The notes below the pieces were generated by a model, which saw only the letters and a list, made by a program, of their open reading frames with translations, did not search any database and was not told where the DNA came from. Position numbers and translations under genes: made by a program. A stretch of 64,000 nt of DNA from NCBI RefSeq assembly GCF_051020955.1, contig NW_027476315.1, positions 124,001 to 188,000 of the forward strand. The letters are read 5' to 3'. Below are positions 48,901 to 60,602 of the stretch, piece after piece. This DNA comes from Megalopta genalis. Its lineage: Eukaryota > Arthropoda > Insecta > Hymenoptera > Halictidae. Within the stretch, counting starts at the first letter, position 1. The number at the start of each line of letters is the position of its first letter.

Positions 48901-49835
48901 TTGAAGATAAGCCTCCTACTTCGCATTGATTTGATGCTAAATCATGTGTTTCGCATGGATTTGAAGCTAACTCGTTTGTTTCGCATGCAGTTGAAGTTAA
49001 ATTATGTACATCACAAGCATTTGAAGGTAAACCATTTGTTTCTCATGGATTTGAAACTCAACATTCTACTTCGCATTGATTTGAAGCTATATCATGTGTT
49101 CCGCTTGGATTTTAAGCTAACTCGTTTGTATCACATGCAGTTGAAGTTAAATCATGTATATCACAAGTATTTGAAGCTAAACGATTTGTTTCGCATGGAT
49201 TTGATGGTATGCCCTCTACTTCGCATTAATTTGCAGCTAAATCATGTGCTTCGTATGGATGTTAAGCTAACTCGTTTGTTTCACATGCAGTTGAAGCTAA
49301 ATCATGTATATCACAAGTATTTGAAGCTGAACCATTTGTTTCGCATGGATTTGATGGTATGCCCTCTACTTCTCATTAATTTGCAGCTAAATCATGTGCT
49401 TCGTATGGATGTTAAGCTAACTCGTTTGTTTCACATGCAGTTGAAGCTAAATCATGTATATCACAAGTATTTGAAGCTGAACCATTTGTTTCGTATGAAT
49501 AATAAGCTAAACCATGTGTTTCGCATGAATTTGGATCCAAATCATATGTTTTGTATGGATTTGAATCTAGCTCGTTTGTTTCGCATGCAGTTGAAGCTAA
49601 ATCATGTATACCACAAGTATATGTATCTAAACCATGTGTTTCGCATGAATTTGAAGCTAAAGCATGTCTCTCGCATGACTTTAAATCTAAACCATTTGTT
49701 TCGCATGGATTTGAAACTAAGCCTTCTACTTCGAATTGATTTGAAGTTAAATAATGTGTTTCGCTTGGATTTGAAGCTAAGCCATCTAATTCGCTTTGAT
49801 TTGAAGCTGAATCATGCGATTCGCATGGATTTGAA
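48901..49835 (+). repeat. HORs with a 150-bp tandem near-duplicate
   Basis: About 49200-49350 and 49350-49500 are near-identical 150-bp copies (GATGGTATGCCCTC, CATTAATTTGCAGC, GGATGTTAAGC, then B and C). The segment then carries F and G monomers (AATAATAAGC, GAATTTGGATCC, GTATATGTATC, TCTCGCATGACTTTAAATC). Confidence 0.85.
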
Positions 49836-51031
49836 GCCAACTCGTTTGTTTCGCCGGCAATTGAAGTTATATCACTTATATTCGCAAGTATTTGAATCAA
49901 AACCATTCGTTTCGCATGGATTTGAAGCCATACGTTCCATTTCGCACGAATCTGTAGCTAAAGCATGTGTTTCGCTTGGATTTGATGCTAACACGTTTGT
50001 TGCGCATACAGTTCAAGCTGAGTCATATATATCACAAGTATTTGCAGCTGAACCATTTGTTGCGCATGGTTTTGCAGCCAAGCCTTCTACTTCGCATTGA
50101 TTTGAAGTTGAATCATGTGTTTCGCTTGAATTCGAAGCTAATACGTCTGTTTCACATGCAGTTGAAGCCAAATCATGTATATTACAAGTATTTGAAGCTG
50201 AACCATATGTTTCGCACGAATATTAAGCTAAACCATGTGTTTCGAATGAAAATGAAGCTAAATCATGTGTTTTGAATGGATTTAAAGCTAACTCGTTTGT
50301 TTCGCATGCAGTTGAAGCTAAATCAGGCATATCACAAGTATTTGAAGCTGAACCATTTGTTTCGCATGGATTTGAAGCTAAGCCTTCTACTTAGCATTGA
50401 TTTTAAGCTGAATCGTGTGTTTCGCATGGATTTGTGGCAAGTCGTTTATTTCGCGTGCATTTGAAGCTATGTCACATATATTCTCAAGCATTTGAAGCTA
50501 AACCATTTGTTTCGCATGGATTCGAAGATAAGCCTCCTACTTCGCATTGCTTTGATGCTAAATCATGTGTTTCGCATGGATTTGAAGCTAACTCGTTTGT
50601 TTCGCATGCAGTTGAAGCTAAATTATGTATATCACAAGCATTTGAAGCTAAACCATTTGTTTCTCATGGATTTGATGGTATGCCCTCTACTTCGCATTAA
50701 TTTGCAGCTAAATCATGTGCTTCGTATGGATGTTAAGCTAACTCGTTTGTTTCACATGCAGTTGAAGCTAAATCATGTATATCACAAGTGTTTGAAGCTA
50801 AACCATTTGTTCTGCATGGATTCGAAGATAATCCTTCTACTTCGCATTGATTTGAAGCTAAATCATACGTTTCGCATGGATTTAAAGCTAACTCGTTTGT
50901 TTCGCATGCAGTTGAAGCTAAATCATGTATATCACAGGTCTTTGAAGCTAAACCATTTGATTCGCATGTATTTGAAGCTAACTCGTTTGTTTCGCATGCT
51001 GTAGAATCTAAATCATGTATATCACAAGTAT
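49836..51031 (+). repeat. Segmental duplication Y, copy 1
   Basis: This matches 53468-54663 at a constant offset of 3,632 bases. Markers are CGCCGGCAATTGAAG, CGTTCCATTTCGCACG, GTTGCGCATACAG, GAATGAAAATGAAGC and TTGTGGCAAGTCG. Differences include GCTAAAGCATG near 49957 against GCTAAATCATG. Confidence 0.92.
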
Positions 51032-51185
51032 TTGAAGCAGAAACATTTGTTTCGCATGGGTTCGAAGATAAGCCTTCTACTTCGCATTGATTTGAAGCTA
51101 AATCATGTCTATCGCAAGGATTTGAAGCTAACTCGTGTGTTTCGCATACTATTGAAGCTAAATCATGTATAACACAAATATTTGA

Positions 51186-52102
51186 GGCTAAACCATTTGT
51201 TTCGCATGGATTCGAAGATCATCATTCTGCGTCGCATTGATTTGATGTTAAATCATATGTTTCGCATGGATTTGAATTTATCTCGTTTGTTTCGCATGCA
51301 CTTCAATATAAATCAAGCATATCAGAAGTATTTGAAGCTAAACCGTTTGATTCGCATGGATTTGAAGCTAAGCCTTCTACTTCGCATTGATTTGAAGACA
51401 AATCATGTGTTTCGCTTGGATTTTAAGCTAACTCGTTTGTTTCGCATGCTGTTGAATCTAAATCATGTATATCACAAGTATTTGAGCTAAACCGTTTGAT
51501 TCGCATGGATTTGAAGCTAAGCCTTCTACTTCGCATTGATTTGAAGATAAATCATGTGTTTCGCTTGGATTTGAAGCTCAGCCTTCTACTTCGCATTGAT
51601 TTGAAGCTAAATAATGTGTTTCGCTTGGATTTTAAGCTAGCTCGTTTGTTTCACATGCAGTTGAAGATAAATCATGAATATCACAAGTATTTGAAGCTAA
51701 ACGATTTGTTTCGCATGGATTTGAAGATAAGCCTCCTACTTCGCATTGATTTGATGCTAAATCATGTGTTTCGCATGGATTTGAAGCTAACTCGTTTGTT
51801 TCGCATGCAGTTGAAGTTAAATTATGTACATCACAAGCATTTGAAGGTAAACCATTTGTTTCTCATGGATTTGAAACTCAACATTCTACTTCGCATTGAT
51901 TTGAAGCTATATCATGTGTTCCGCTTGGATTTTAAGCTAACTCGTTTGTATCACATGCAGTTGAAGTTAAATCATGTATATCACAAGTATTTGAAGCTAA
52001 ACGATTTGTTTCGCATGGATTTGATGGTATGCCCTCTACTTCGCATTAATTTGCAGCTAAATCATGTGCTTCGTATGGATGTTAAGCTAACTCGTTTGTT
52101 TC
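51186..52102 (+). repeat. Segmental duplication of 48366-49282
   Basis: The offset is 2,820 bases, including the shared 29-base GAGCT monomer near 51480. From about 51552 it also follows copy X. The pair changes partner at TTTCCCCTGC near 52104. Confidence 0.9.
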
Positions 52103-53280
52103 CCCTGCATTTGAAGCTAAATCATGTATATCAGAAGTATTTGAAGCTAAACCATTTGCTTCGCTTGGATTCGAAGATAAGCCTTCTACTTCGAATTGAA
52201 TTGAAGCTAAATCATGTGTTTCGCATGGATTTGAAGCTAACTCGTTTGTTTCGCATGCGGTTGAAGCTAAATCATGTATTTCACAAGTATTTGAAGCTAA
52301 ACCATTTGTTTCGAATGGATTTGAAGATCAGCCTTCTGTTTCGCATTGATTTGAAGCTAAATCATGTATTACGCTTGGATTTGAAGCTCACTCGTTTGTT
52401 TCGCCTGCATTTGAAGGTATATCACTTATATTCGCCAGTATTTGAAGATAAATCATTGGTTTCGCATGCATTTGAAGCTAGGCTTCCTACTTCGTATTGA
52501 TTTGAAGCTAAATCATGTATTTCGCTTGGATTTGTAGCTATCTCGTTTGTGTCGCATGCAGTTGAATATAAATCGTGTGTATCACAAGTATTTGAAGCTA
52601 AACCATCTGATTCGCATGGATTCGAAGCTAATCCTTCTGCTTCGCATTGATTTGACGCTGAATCATGTGTTTCGCATTGATTTGTGGCTAAATCATGTGT
52701 TCCGCATGAATTTCAAGATAACTCGTTTGTTTCGCATGCAGTTGAAGCTAAATCATGTATATCACAAGTATTTGAATCCGAATCATTCGGTTCGCATGGA
52801 TGAGATGCCAAGCCTTCTACTTCGCATTGATTTGAAGCTAAATCATGTGTTTCGCATGGATTTGAAGCTAACTCGATTGTTTCGCATGCGGTTGAAGCTA
52901 TATCACTTATATCGCAAGTATTTAAAGCTAAATCATTTGTGTCGAATGGATTTGAAGCTAAGCCTTCCAATTCGCATTGATTTGAAGCTAAATCATGTGT
53001 TTCGCATGGATTTGAAGCTAACTCGTTTGTTGTGAATGCATTTGAAGCTATATCACTTATGTTCGCAAGTATTTGAAGCTCAGTCAATTGTTTTGCATTG
53101 ATTAGAAGTTAAGCCTTCTACTTCGCATTGAATTGAAGCTAAATCATGTGTTTCGCATGGATTCGAAGCTAACTCGTTTGTTTCGCATGCAGTTCAAGCT
53201 AAATCATGTATAAAACAAGTATTTGAAGCTAAACCAATTGTTTCGCGTGAATTCAACGATCAGCCTTCTGCTTCGCATTG
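51552..53280 (+). repeat. Segmental duplication X, copy 2 (one HOR shorter)
   Basis: This is a copy of 45610-47490 lacking one 150-bp unit at about 52340-52355. The junction is seamless and in phase, as expected for exchange between equivalent positions of neighbouring HORs. Confidence 0.92.
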
Positions 53281-53467
53281 ATTTGAAGCTAAATCATGTG
53301 TTTCGCATTGATTTGCAGCTAACTCGTTTGTTTCGCATGCAGTTGAAGCTAAATCTTGTATATCACATGTACTTGAAGTTAAACCATTTGTTTCGCATGG
53401 ATTAGAAGATCAGCATTCTGCTTCGCATTGATTTGAAGCTGAATCATGTGTTTCGCATGGATTTGAA
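53281..53467 (+). repeat. Short HOR bridge between X and Y copies
   Basis: It holds A, B, C, D and E monomers (GCATTGATTTGCAGC, TCTTGTATATCACATG, GATTAGAAGATCAG) joining the two duplicated blocks. Nothing else is present. Confidence 0.8.
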
Positions 53468-54663
53468 TCTAACTCGTTTGTTTCGCCGGCAATTGAAGTT
53501 ATATCACTTATATTCGCAAGTATTTGAATCAAAACCATTCGTTTCGCATGGATTTGAAGCCATACGTTCCATTTCGCACGAATCTGTAGCTAAATCATGT
53601 GTTTCGCTTGGATTTGATGCTAACACGTTTGTTGCGCATACAGTTCAAGCTGAGTCATATATATCACAAGTATTTGCAGCTGAACCATTTGTTGCGCATG
53701 GTTTTGCAGCCAAGCCTTCTACTTCGCATTGATTTGAAGTTGAATCATGTGTTTCGCTTGAATTCGAAGCTAATACGTCTGTTTCACATGCAGTTGAAGC
53801 CAAATCATGTATATTACAAGTATTTGAAGCTGAACCATATGTTTCGCACGAATATTAAGCTAAACCATGTGTTTCGAATGAAAATGAAGCTAAATGATGT
53901 GTTTTGAATGGATTTAAAGCTAACTCGTTTGTTTCGCATGCAGTTGAAGCTAAATCAGGCATATCACAAGTATTTGAAGCTGAACCATTTGTTTCGCATG
54001 GATTTGTAGCTAAGCCTTCTACTTAGCATTGATTTTAAGCTGAATCGTGTGTTTCGCATGGATTTGTGGCAAGTCGTTTATTTCGCCTGCATTTGAAGCT
54101 ATGTCACATATATTCTCAAGCATTTGAAGCTAAACCATTTGTTTCGCATGGATTCGAAGATAACCCTCCTACTTCGCATTGCTTTAATGCTAAATCATGT
54201 GTTTCGCATGGATTTGAAGCTAACTCGTTTGTTTCGCATGCAGTTGAAGCTAAATTATGTATATCACAAGCATTTGAAGCTAAACCATTTGTTTCTCATG
54301 GATTTGATGGTATGCCCTCTACTTCGCATTAATTTGCAGCTAAATCATGTGCTTCGTATGGATGTTAAGCTAACTCGTTTGTTTCACATGCAGTTGAAGC
54401 TAAATCATGTATATCACAAGTGTTTGAAGCTAAACCATTTGTTCTGCATGGATTCGAAGATAATCCTTCTACTTCGCATTGATATGAAGCTAAATCATAC
54501 GTTTCGCATGGATTTAAAGCTAACTCGTTTGTTTCGCATGCAGTTGAAGCTAAATCATGTATATCACAGGTCTTTGAAGCTAAACCATTTGATTCGCATG
54601 TATTTGAAGCTAACTCGTTTGTTTCGCATGCTGTAGAATCTAAATCATGTATATCACAAGTAT
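53468..54663 (+). repeat. Segmental duplication Y, copy 2
   Basis: This is a copy of 49836-51031 at offset 3,632. Substitutions seen include AAATGATGTGTTTTG near 53892 and GCTTTAATGC near 54181. The constant offset shows no net indel over about 1.2 kb. Confidence 0.92.
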
Positions 54664-55720
54664 TCGAATCGGAACCATTTGATTAGCATGGATTCGAAGA
54701 TTCTTCTTCGCATTGATTTAAAGCTAAATCATGTGTTTCGCATGGATTTGAAGCTTACGCGTGTGTTACGCATGCAGTTGATGCTAAATCATGTATATCA
54801 CAAGTATTTGAAGCAGAAACATTTGTTTCGCATGGGTTCGAAGATAAGCCTTCTACTTCGCATTGATTTGAAGCTAAATCATGTCTATCGCAAGGATTTG
54901 AAGCTAACTCGTGTGTTTCGCATACTATTGAAGCTAAATCATGTATAACACAAATATTTGAGGCTAAACCATTTGTTTCGCATGGATTCGAAGATCAGGC
55001 TTCTACTTAGCTTTTACTTGATGTTAAATCATATGTTTCGCATGGATTTGAAGCTAACTCGTTTGTTTCGCATGCACTTGAATCTAAATCATGTATATCA
55101 CAAGTATTTGAAGCTAAACCATTTGTTTCGCATGGATTTGAAGATAACCTTTCTACTTCTCATTGATTTGAAGCTAAATCATGTGTTTCGCATGGATTTG
55201 AAGCTAACTCGCTTGTTTCGCATGCTGTTGATGCTAAATCATGTATATCACAAGTATTTGAGCTAAACCATTTGTTTCGCATGGATTCGAAGATAAGCCT
55301 CCTACTTCGCATTGCTTTGATGCTAAATCATGTGTTTCGCATGGATTTGAAGCTAACTCGTTTGTTTCGCATGCAGTTGAAGCTAAATTATGTATATCAC
55401 AAGCATTTGAAGCTAAACCATTTGTTTCTCATGGATTTGATGGTATGCCCTCTACTTCGCATTAATTTGCAGCTAAATCATGTGTTTCGCATGGATTTGA
55501 AGCTAAGTCGTTTGTTTCGCATGCAATTGAGGCTAAATCATGCATATCACAAGTATTTGAAGCTAAACCATTTGTTTCGCAAGAATATTATGCTAAACCA
55601 TGTATTTCGAATGAATTTGAAGCTAAATCATGTGTTCCGCATGGATTTGAACCTAAATCGTTTGTTTCGCATGCAGTTGAAGCTAAATCATGTATATCAC
55701 AAGTATTTGAGCTAAACCGT
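54664..55720 (+). repeat. Chimeric HOR segment
   Basis: It is assembled from pieces seen at 44.1-44.7 kb, 50.5-50.7 kb (55.28-55.47 kb here) and 43.2-43.4 kb (55.06-55.25 kb here). It has a six-base deletion (GATTCGAAGATTCTTC near 54691) and two 29-base GAGCT monomers near 55256 and 55706. Confidence 0.85.
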
Positions 55721-57932
55721 TTGATTCGCATGGATTTGAAGCTAAGCCTTCTACTTCGCATTGATCTGAAGCTAAATCATGTGTTTCGCTTGGATTTGAA
55801 GCTAACTGGATTGTTTCGCATGCAGTTGAAGCTAAATCATGTATATCAGAAGTATTTGAAGCTAAACCATTTGTTTCGCATGAATATTAAGCTAAACCAT
55901 GTGTTTCGCATGAATTTGTCGATAAATCATGTGTTTCGCTTATCTATGAAGCTAACTCGATTGTTTCGCCGGCATTTTAAGCTAAATCATGTATATCAGA
56001 AATATTTGAAGCTAAACCATTTGTTTCGCATGGATTCGAAGATCAGCCTTCTACTTCGCATTGATTTGAAGCTAAATCATGTGTTTCGCATTGATTTGAA
56101 GCTGACTGGTTTGTTTCGCGTGCAGTTGAAGCTAAATCATGTATATCACAAGTATTTAAAGCTAAACCATTTGTTTGGCATGAATATAAATCTAAACCAT
56201 GTGTTTCGCATGAATTTGTTGTTAAATCATGTGTTTCGCTTGGCTATGAAGCTAACTCGTTTGTTTCGCCTGCAGTTGAAGCTAAATCATGTATATCACA
56301 AGTATTTGAAGCTAAACCATTTGTTTCGCATGGATTTGAAGATCAGCCTTCTACTTCGCATTGATCTGAAGCTGAATCCTGTGTTTCGCATGGATTTGAA
56401 GCTAACTCGTTTGTTTCGCATGCTGTTGAAGCTAAATCAAGTATATCACAAGTACTTGAAGCAAAACCATTTGTTTCGCATGGATTCGAAGATAACCCTT
56501 CTACTTCGCATTGATTTGAAGACAAATCATGTGTTTCGCTTGGATTTTAAGCTAACTCGTTTGTTTCACATGCAGTTGAAGCTAAATCATGTATATCACA
56601 AGTGTTTGAAGCTAAACAATTTGTTTTGCATGGATTTGAAGCTAAGCCTTCTACTTCACATTGATTAGAAGCTAAGTCATGTGTTTCGCATGGATTTGAA
56701 GCTAACTGGTTTGTTTCGCATGCAGTTGAAGCTAAATCATGTATATCACAAGTATTTGTAGCTAAACCATTTATTTCGCATGGATTTGAAGATCAGCCTT
56801 CTACTTCGCATTGATTTGAAGCTGAATCCTGTGTTTCGCATGGATTTGAAGCTAACTCGTTTGTTTCGCATGCTCTTGAAGCTAAATCAAGTATATCACA
56901 AGTACTTGAAGCAAAACCATTTGTTTCGCATGGATTCGAAGATAACCCTTCTACTTCGCATTGATTTGAAGACAAATCATGTGTTTCGCTTGGATTTTAA
57001 GCTAACTCGTTTGTTTCACATGCAGTTGAAGCTAAATCATGTATATCACAAGTGTTTGAAGCTAAACCATTTGTTTTGCATGGATTCGAAGATAAGCCTT
57101 CTACTTCGCATTGATTTGAAGCTAAACCATGTGTTTCGCATGGATTTGTACCTAACTCGATTGTTTCGCTTGCATTTGAAGCTAATTTATGTTTATCACA
57201 AGTATTTGAAGCTAAATCATTTTTTTCGCATGGATTTGAAGCTGAGCCTTCTACATCGCATTGATTGGAAGCTGAATCATGTCTATCGCTTGAATTCGTA
57301 GCTAACACGTTTGTTTCACATGCAGTTGAAGCTGAATCATGTATATCACAATTGTTTGAAGCTAAATCATGTGAGTCGCTTGGATTTGAAGCTAATCCTT
57401 CTACTTCGCATTGATTTGAAGGTAAATCATGTGATACGCATGGATTTGAAATTAACTCGTTTGTTTCGCATGCATTTGAAGCTAAATCATGTATATCACA
57501 AGTATTTGAATCTAAATGATTTGTTTCGCATGGTTTCGAAGATTAGCCTTCTACTTCGCATTGATTTGAAGCTGAATCCTGTGTTTCGCATGGATTTGAA
57601 GCTAACTCGTTTGTTTCGCATGCACTTGAATCTAAATCATGTGTATCGCAATTATTTGAAGCTAAACCATTTGATTCCCATGGATTTAAAGCTATGCCTT
57701 CTACTTCGCATTGATTTGGATTTAAATCATGTGTTTCGCATGGATTTGAAGCTAAGCCTGCTACATTGCATTGATTTGAAGCCACATCATGTGTTTCGCA
57801 TGGGTTTAGAGCTAACTCGTTATTTCGCCTGCATTTGGAGCTAAATCATGTATATCACAAATATTTGAAGCTAAACCATTTGTCTCGCATGGATTCGAAG
57901 ATAAGCCTTCTACTTCGCATTGATATTAATCT
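55721..57932 (+). repeat. Regular HORs with a 450-bp tandem duplication
   Basis: About 56275-56615 and 56725-57065 match at an offset of 450 bases (three HORs), including CTTGAAGCAAAACC and GAAGACAAATCATG. The same module recurs near 60165-60365. F monomers (GAATATTAAGC, GAATATAAATC) and GAATTTGTCGATAAATC or GAATTTGTTGTTAAATC monomers occur near 55881-56240. Confidence 0.85.
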
Positions 57933-57966
57933 GATATTAATCTAAATAAAATATTGATATTAATCT
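57933..57966. other. 34-bp AT-rich insertion (GATATTAATCT copies)
   Basis: The sister copies at about 59812 and 63950 read GATATTAATCT then AAATGATGTG. Here GATATTAATCT (57922-57932) is followed by a second copy (57933-57943), then AAATAAAATATT, then a third copy (57956-57966), before AAATGATGTG. It is the only stretch in the window that I could not fit to the 30-bp monomer. It looks like a local slippage or templated insertion. Confidence 0.9.
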
Positions 57967-59199
57967 AAATGATGTGTTTCGCATGGATTTGAAGCTAACT
58001 CGTTTGTTTCGCATGCAGTTGAATCTAAACCATGTATATCCCAAGTATTTGAGCTAAACCATTTGTTTAGCATGGTTTCGAATATAAGCCTTCTACTTCG
58101 CATTCATTTGAAGCTAAATCATGTGTTTCGCATGGATTTGAAGCTAACTCGTTTGTTTCGCATGCTGTTGAACCTAAATCATGTATATTACAAGTATTTG
58201 AATCTAAACCATCTGTTTCGTGTGGATTCGAAGATCAGCCTTCTACTTCGCATTGATTTGAAGCTAACTCATTTGATTCGCTGAAATTTGAAGCCAGCTC
58301 GTTTGTTTCGCATGCAGTTGAATCTGAATCATGTAATCCCAAGTATTTGAAGCTATTCCATTGGTTTCGCATGGAGTCGAAGATAAGCCTTCTACTTCGC
58401 ATTGATTTGAAGCTAAATCATGCGTTTCGCATGGATTTGAAGCTAACTCGTTTGTTTCGCATGCTGTTGCTGCTAAATCATGTATATAACAACTATTTGA
58501 AGCTAAACCATCTGTTTCGTGTGGATTCGAAGATCAGCCTTCTACTTCGCATTGATTTGAAGCTAAATCATGTGTTTCGCATGGATTTGAAGCTAACGCG
58601 TGTGTTTCGCATGCAGTTGAAGCTAAATCATGTATATCACAAGTATTTGAAGCTAAACCATTTGTTTCGCATGAATATTAAGCTAAACCATGTGTTTCGC
58701 ATGAATTTGTCGATAAATCATGTGTTTCGCTTATCTATGAAGCTAACTCGCTTGTTTCGCCGGCATTTTAAGCTAAATCACGTATATCAGAAATATTTGA
58801 AGCTAAACCATTTGTTTCGCATTGATTCGAAGATAAGCCTTCTACTTCGCATTGATTTTAAGCTAAATCATGTGTTTCGTATTCATTTGAAGCTACCTCG
58901 TTTGTTTCGCATGCAGTTGAATCTAATTATGTATATCAAAAGTATTTGAAACTATACCATTTGATTCGCATGGATTTGAAGCTAAGCCTTCTACTTCGCA
59001 TTGATTTGAAGCTAAATCATGTGTTTCGCTAGGTTTTGAACCTAACTCATTTGTTTCTCATGCAGTTGAATCTAAACCATGTATATCCCAAGTATTTGAA
59101 GCTAAACCATTTGTCTCGCATGGATTCGAATATAAGCCTTCTACTTCGCATTCATTTGAAGCCAAATCATGTGTTTCGCATGGATTTGAAGCTAACTCG
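57967..59199 (+). repeat. HOR stretch
   Basis: Regular A-B-C-D-E with one-base losses at TATTTGAGCTAAACC near 58047, at CATGTAATCCCAAG near 58332, and at GAATCTAATTATG near 58918. That last marker is shared with about 44732. Confidence 0.82.
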
Positions 59200-59864
59200 T
59201 TTCTTTCGCATGCTGTTGCTGCTAAATCATGTATATTACAACAATTTGAAGCTAAACCATCTGTTTCGTGTGGATTCGAATATCAGCCTTCTACTTCGCA
59301 TTAATTTGAAGCTAAATCATGTGTTTCGCATGCATCTGAAGGTAACTCGATTGTTTCGCCTGCATTTGAAGCTATATCACTTATATTGGCAAGTATTTGA
59401 AGCTAAATCTTTCGTTTCGGGTGGATTTAAAACTAAGCCTTCTACTTCACGTTGATTTGAACTTAATTCATGTTTTTCGCTGGATTTGAAGCTAACTCGA
59501 TTGTTTCGCATGCATTTGAAGCTAAATGATGTATATCACAAGTATTTGAGGCTAAACCATTTGTTTCGCATTGATTCGAAGATAAGCCTTGGTCTTGGCA
59601 TTGATTTGAAGCTAAATCATGTGTTTCATATGGATTTGATGCTAAGCCTGCTACATCGCATTGATTTGAAGCCAAATCATGTGTTTCGCATGGGTTTAGA
59701 GCTAACTCGTTATTTCGCCTGCATTTGGAGCTAAATCATGTATATCACAAATTTTTGAAGCTAAACCATTTGTCTCGCATGGATTCGAAGATAAGCCTTC
59801 TACTTCGCATTGATATTAATCTAAATGATGTGTTTCGCATGGATTTGAAGCTAACTCGTTTGTT
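59200..59864 (+). repeat. Segmental duplication Z, copy 1
   Basis: This matches 63336 to the window end at a constant offset of 4,136 bases. Markers are TGTTGCTGCTAAATC, TACAACAATTTG, TATTGGCAAG, TTTCGGGTGGATTTAAAAC, CTTGGTCTTGGCATTG and CTCGTTATTTCGCC. Confidence 0.92.
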
Positions 59865-60302
59865 TCGCATGCAGCTGAATCTAAACCATGTATATCCCAA
59901 GTATTTGAGCTAAACCATTTGTTTCGCATGGATTCGAAGATCAGCCTTCTGCTTCGCATTGATTTGATGTTAAATCATATGTTTCGAATGGATTTGAAGC
60001 TATCTCGTTTGTTTCGCATGCACTTGAATATAAATCAAGTATATCACAAGTATTTGAAGCTAAACCGTTTGATTCGCATGGATTTGAAGCTAAGCCTTCT
60101 ACTTCGCATTGAATTGAAGATAGCTCGTTTGTTTCGCATGCAGTTGAAGCTAAATCATGTATATCACAAGTATTTGTTGCTAAACCATTTGTTTCGCATG
60201 GATTTGAAGATCAGCCTTCTACTTCGCATTGATTTGAAGCTGAATCCTGTGTTTCGCATGGATTTGAAGCTAACTCGTTTGTTTCGCATGCTCTTGAAGC
60301 TA
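59865..60302 (+). repeat. HOR stretch
   Basis: Regular monomers with one 29-base GAGCT unit near 59906. From about 60165 it follows the 56.7 kb module. Confidence 0.82.
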
Positions 60303-60602
60303 AATCAAGTATATCACAAGTACTTGAAGCAAAACCATTTGTTTCGCATGGATTCGAAGACAACCCTTCTACTTCGCATTGATTTGAAGATAAATAATGT
60401 GTTTCGCTTGGATTTGAAACTAACTCGTTTGTATCGCACGCACTTGAATCCAAATCAAGTATATCACAAGTACTTGAAGCAAAACCATTTGTTTCGCATG
60501 GATTCGAAGACAACCCTTCTACTTCGCATTGATTTGAAGATAAATAATGTGTTTCGCTTGGATTTGAAACTAACTCGTTTGTATCGCACGCACTTGAATC
60601 CA
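60303..60602 (+). repeat. Perfect tandem duplication of one 150-bp HOR
   Basis: 60303-60452 and 60453-60602 are identical at every base I compared. Shared private variants are TCAAGTATATCAC, TACTTGAAGCAAAACC, GAAGACAACCC, GATAAATAATGTG and GCACGCACTTGAATCC. Each copy is exactly five monomers. It is the cleanest single-HOR duplication in the window. Confidence 0.96.

Noticed and set aside
57922..57966. AT-rich stretch as an origin or transposon end
   Set aside because: It is only three copies of an 11-base word already present in sister monomers, with no inverted repeats and no flanking duplication beyond the word itself.
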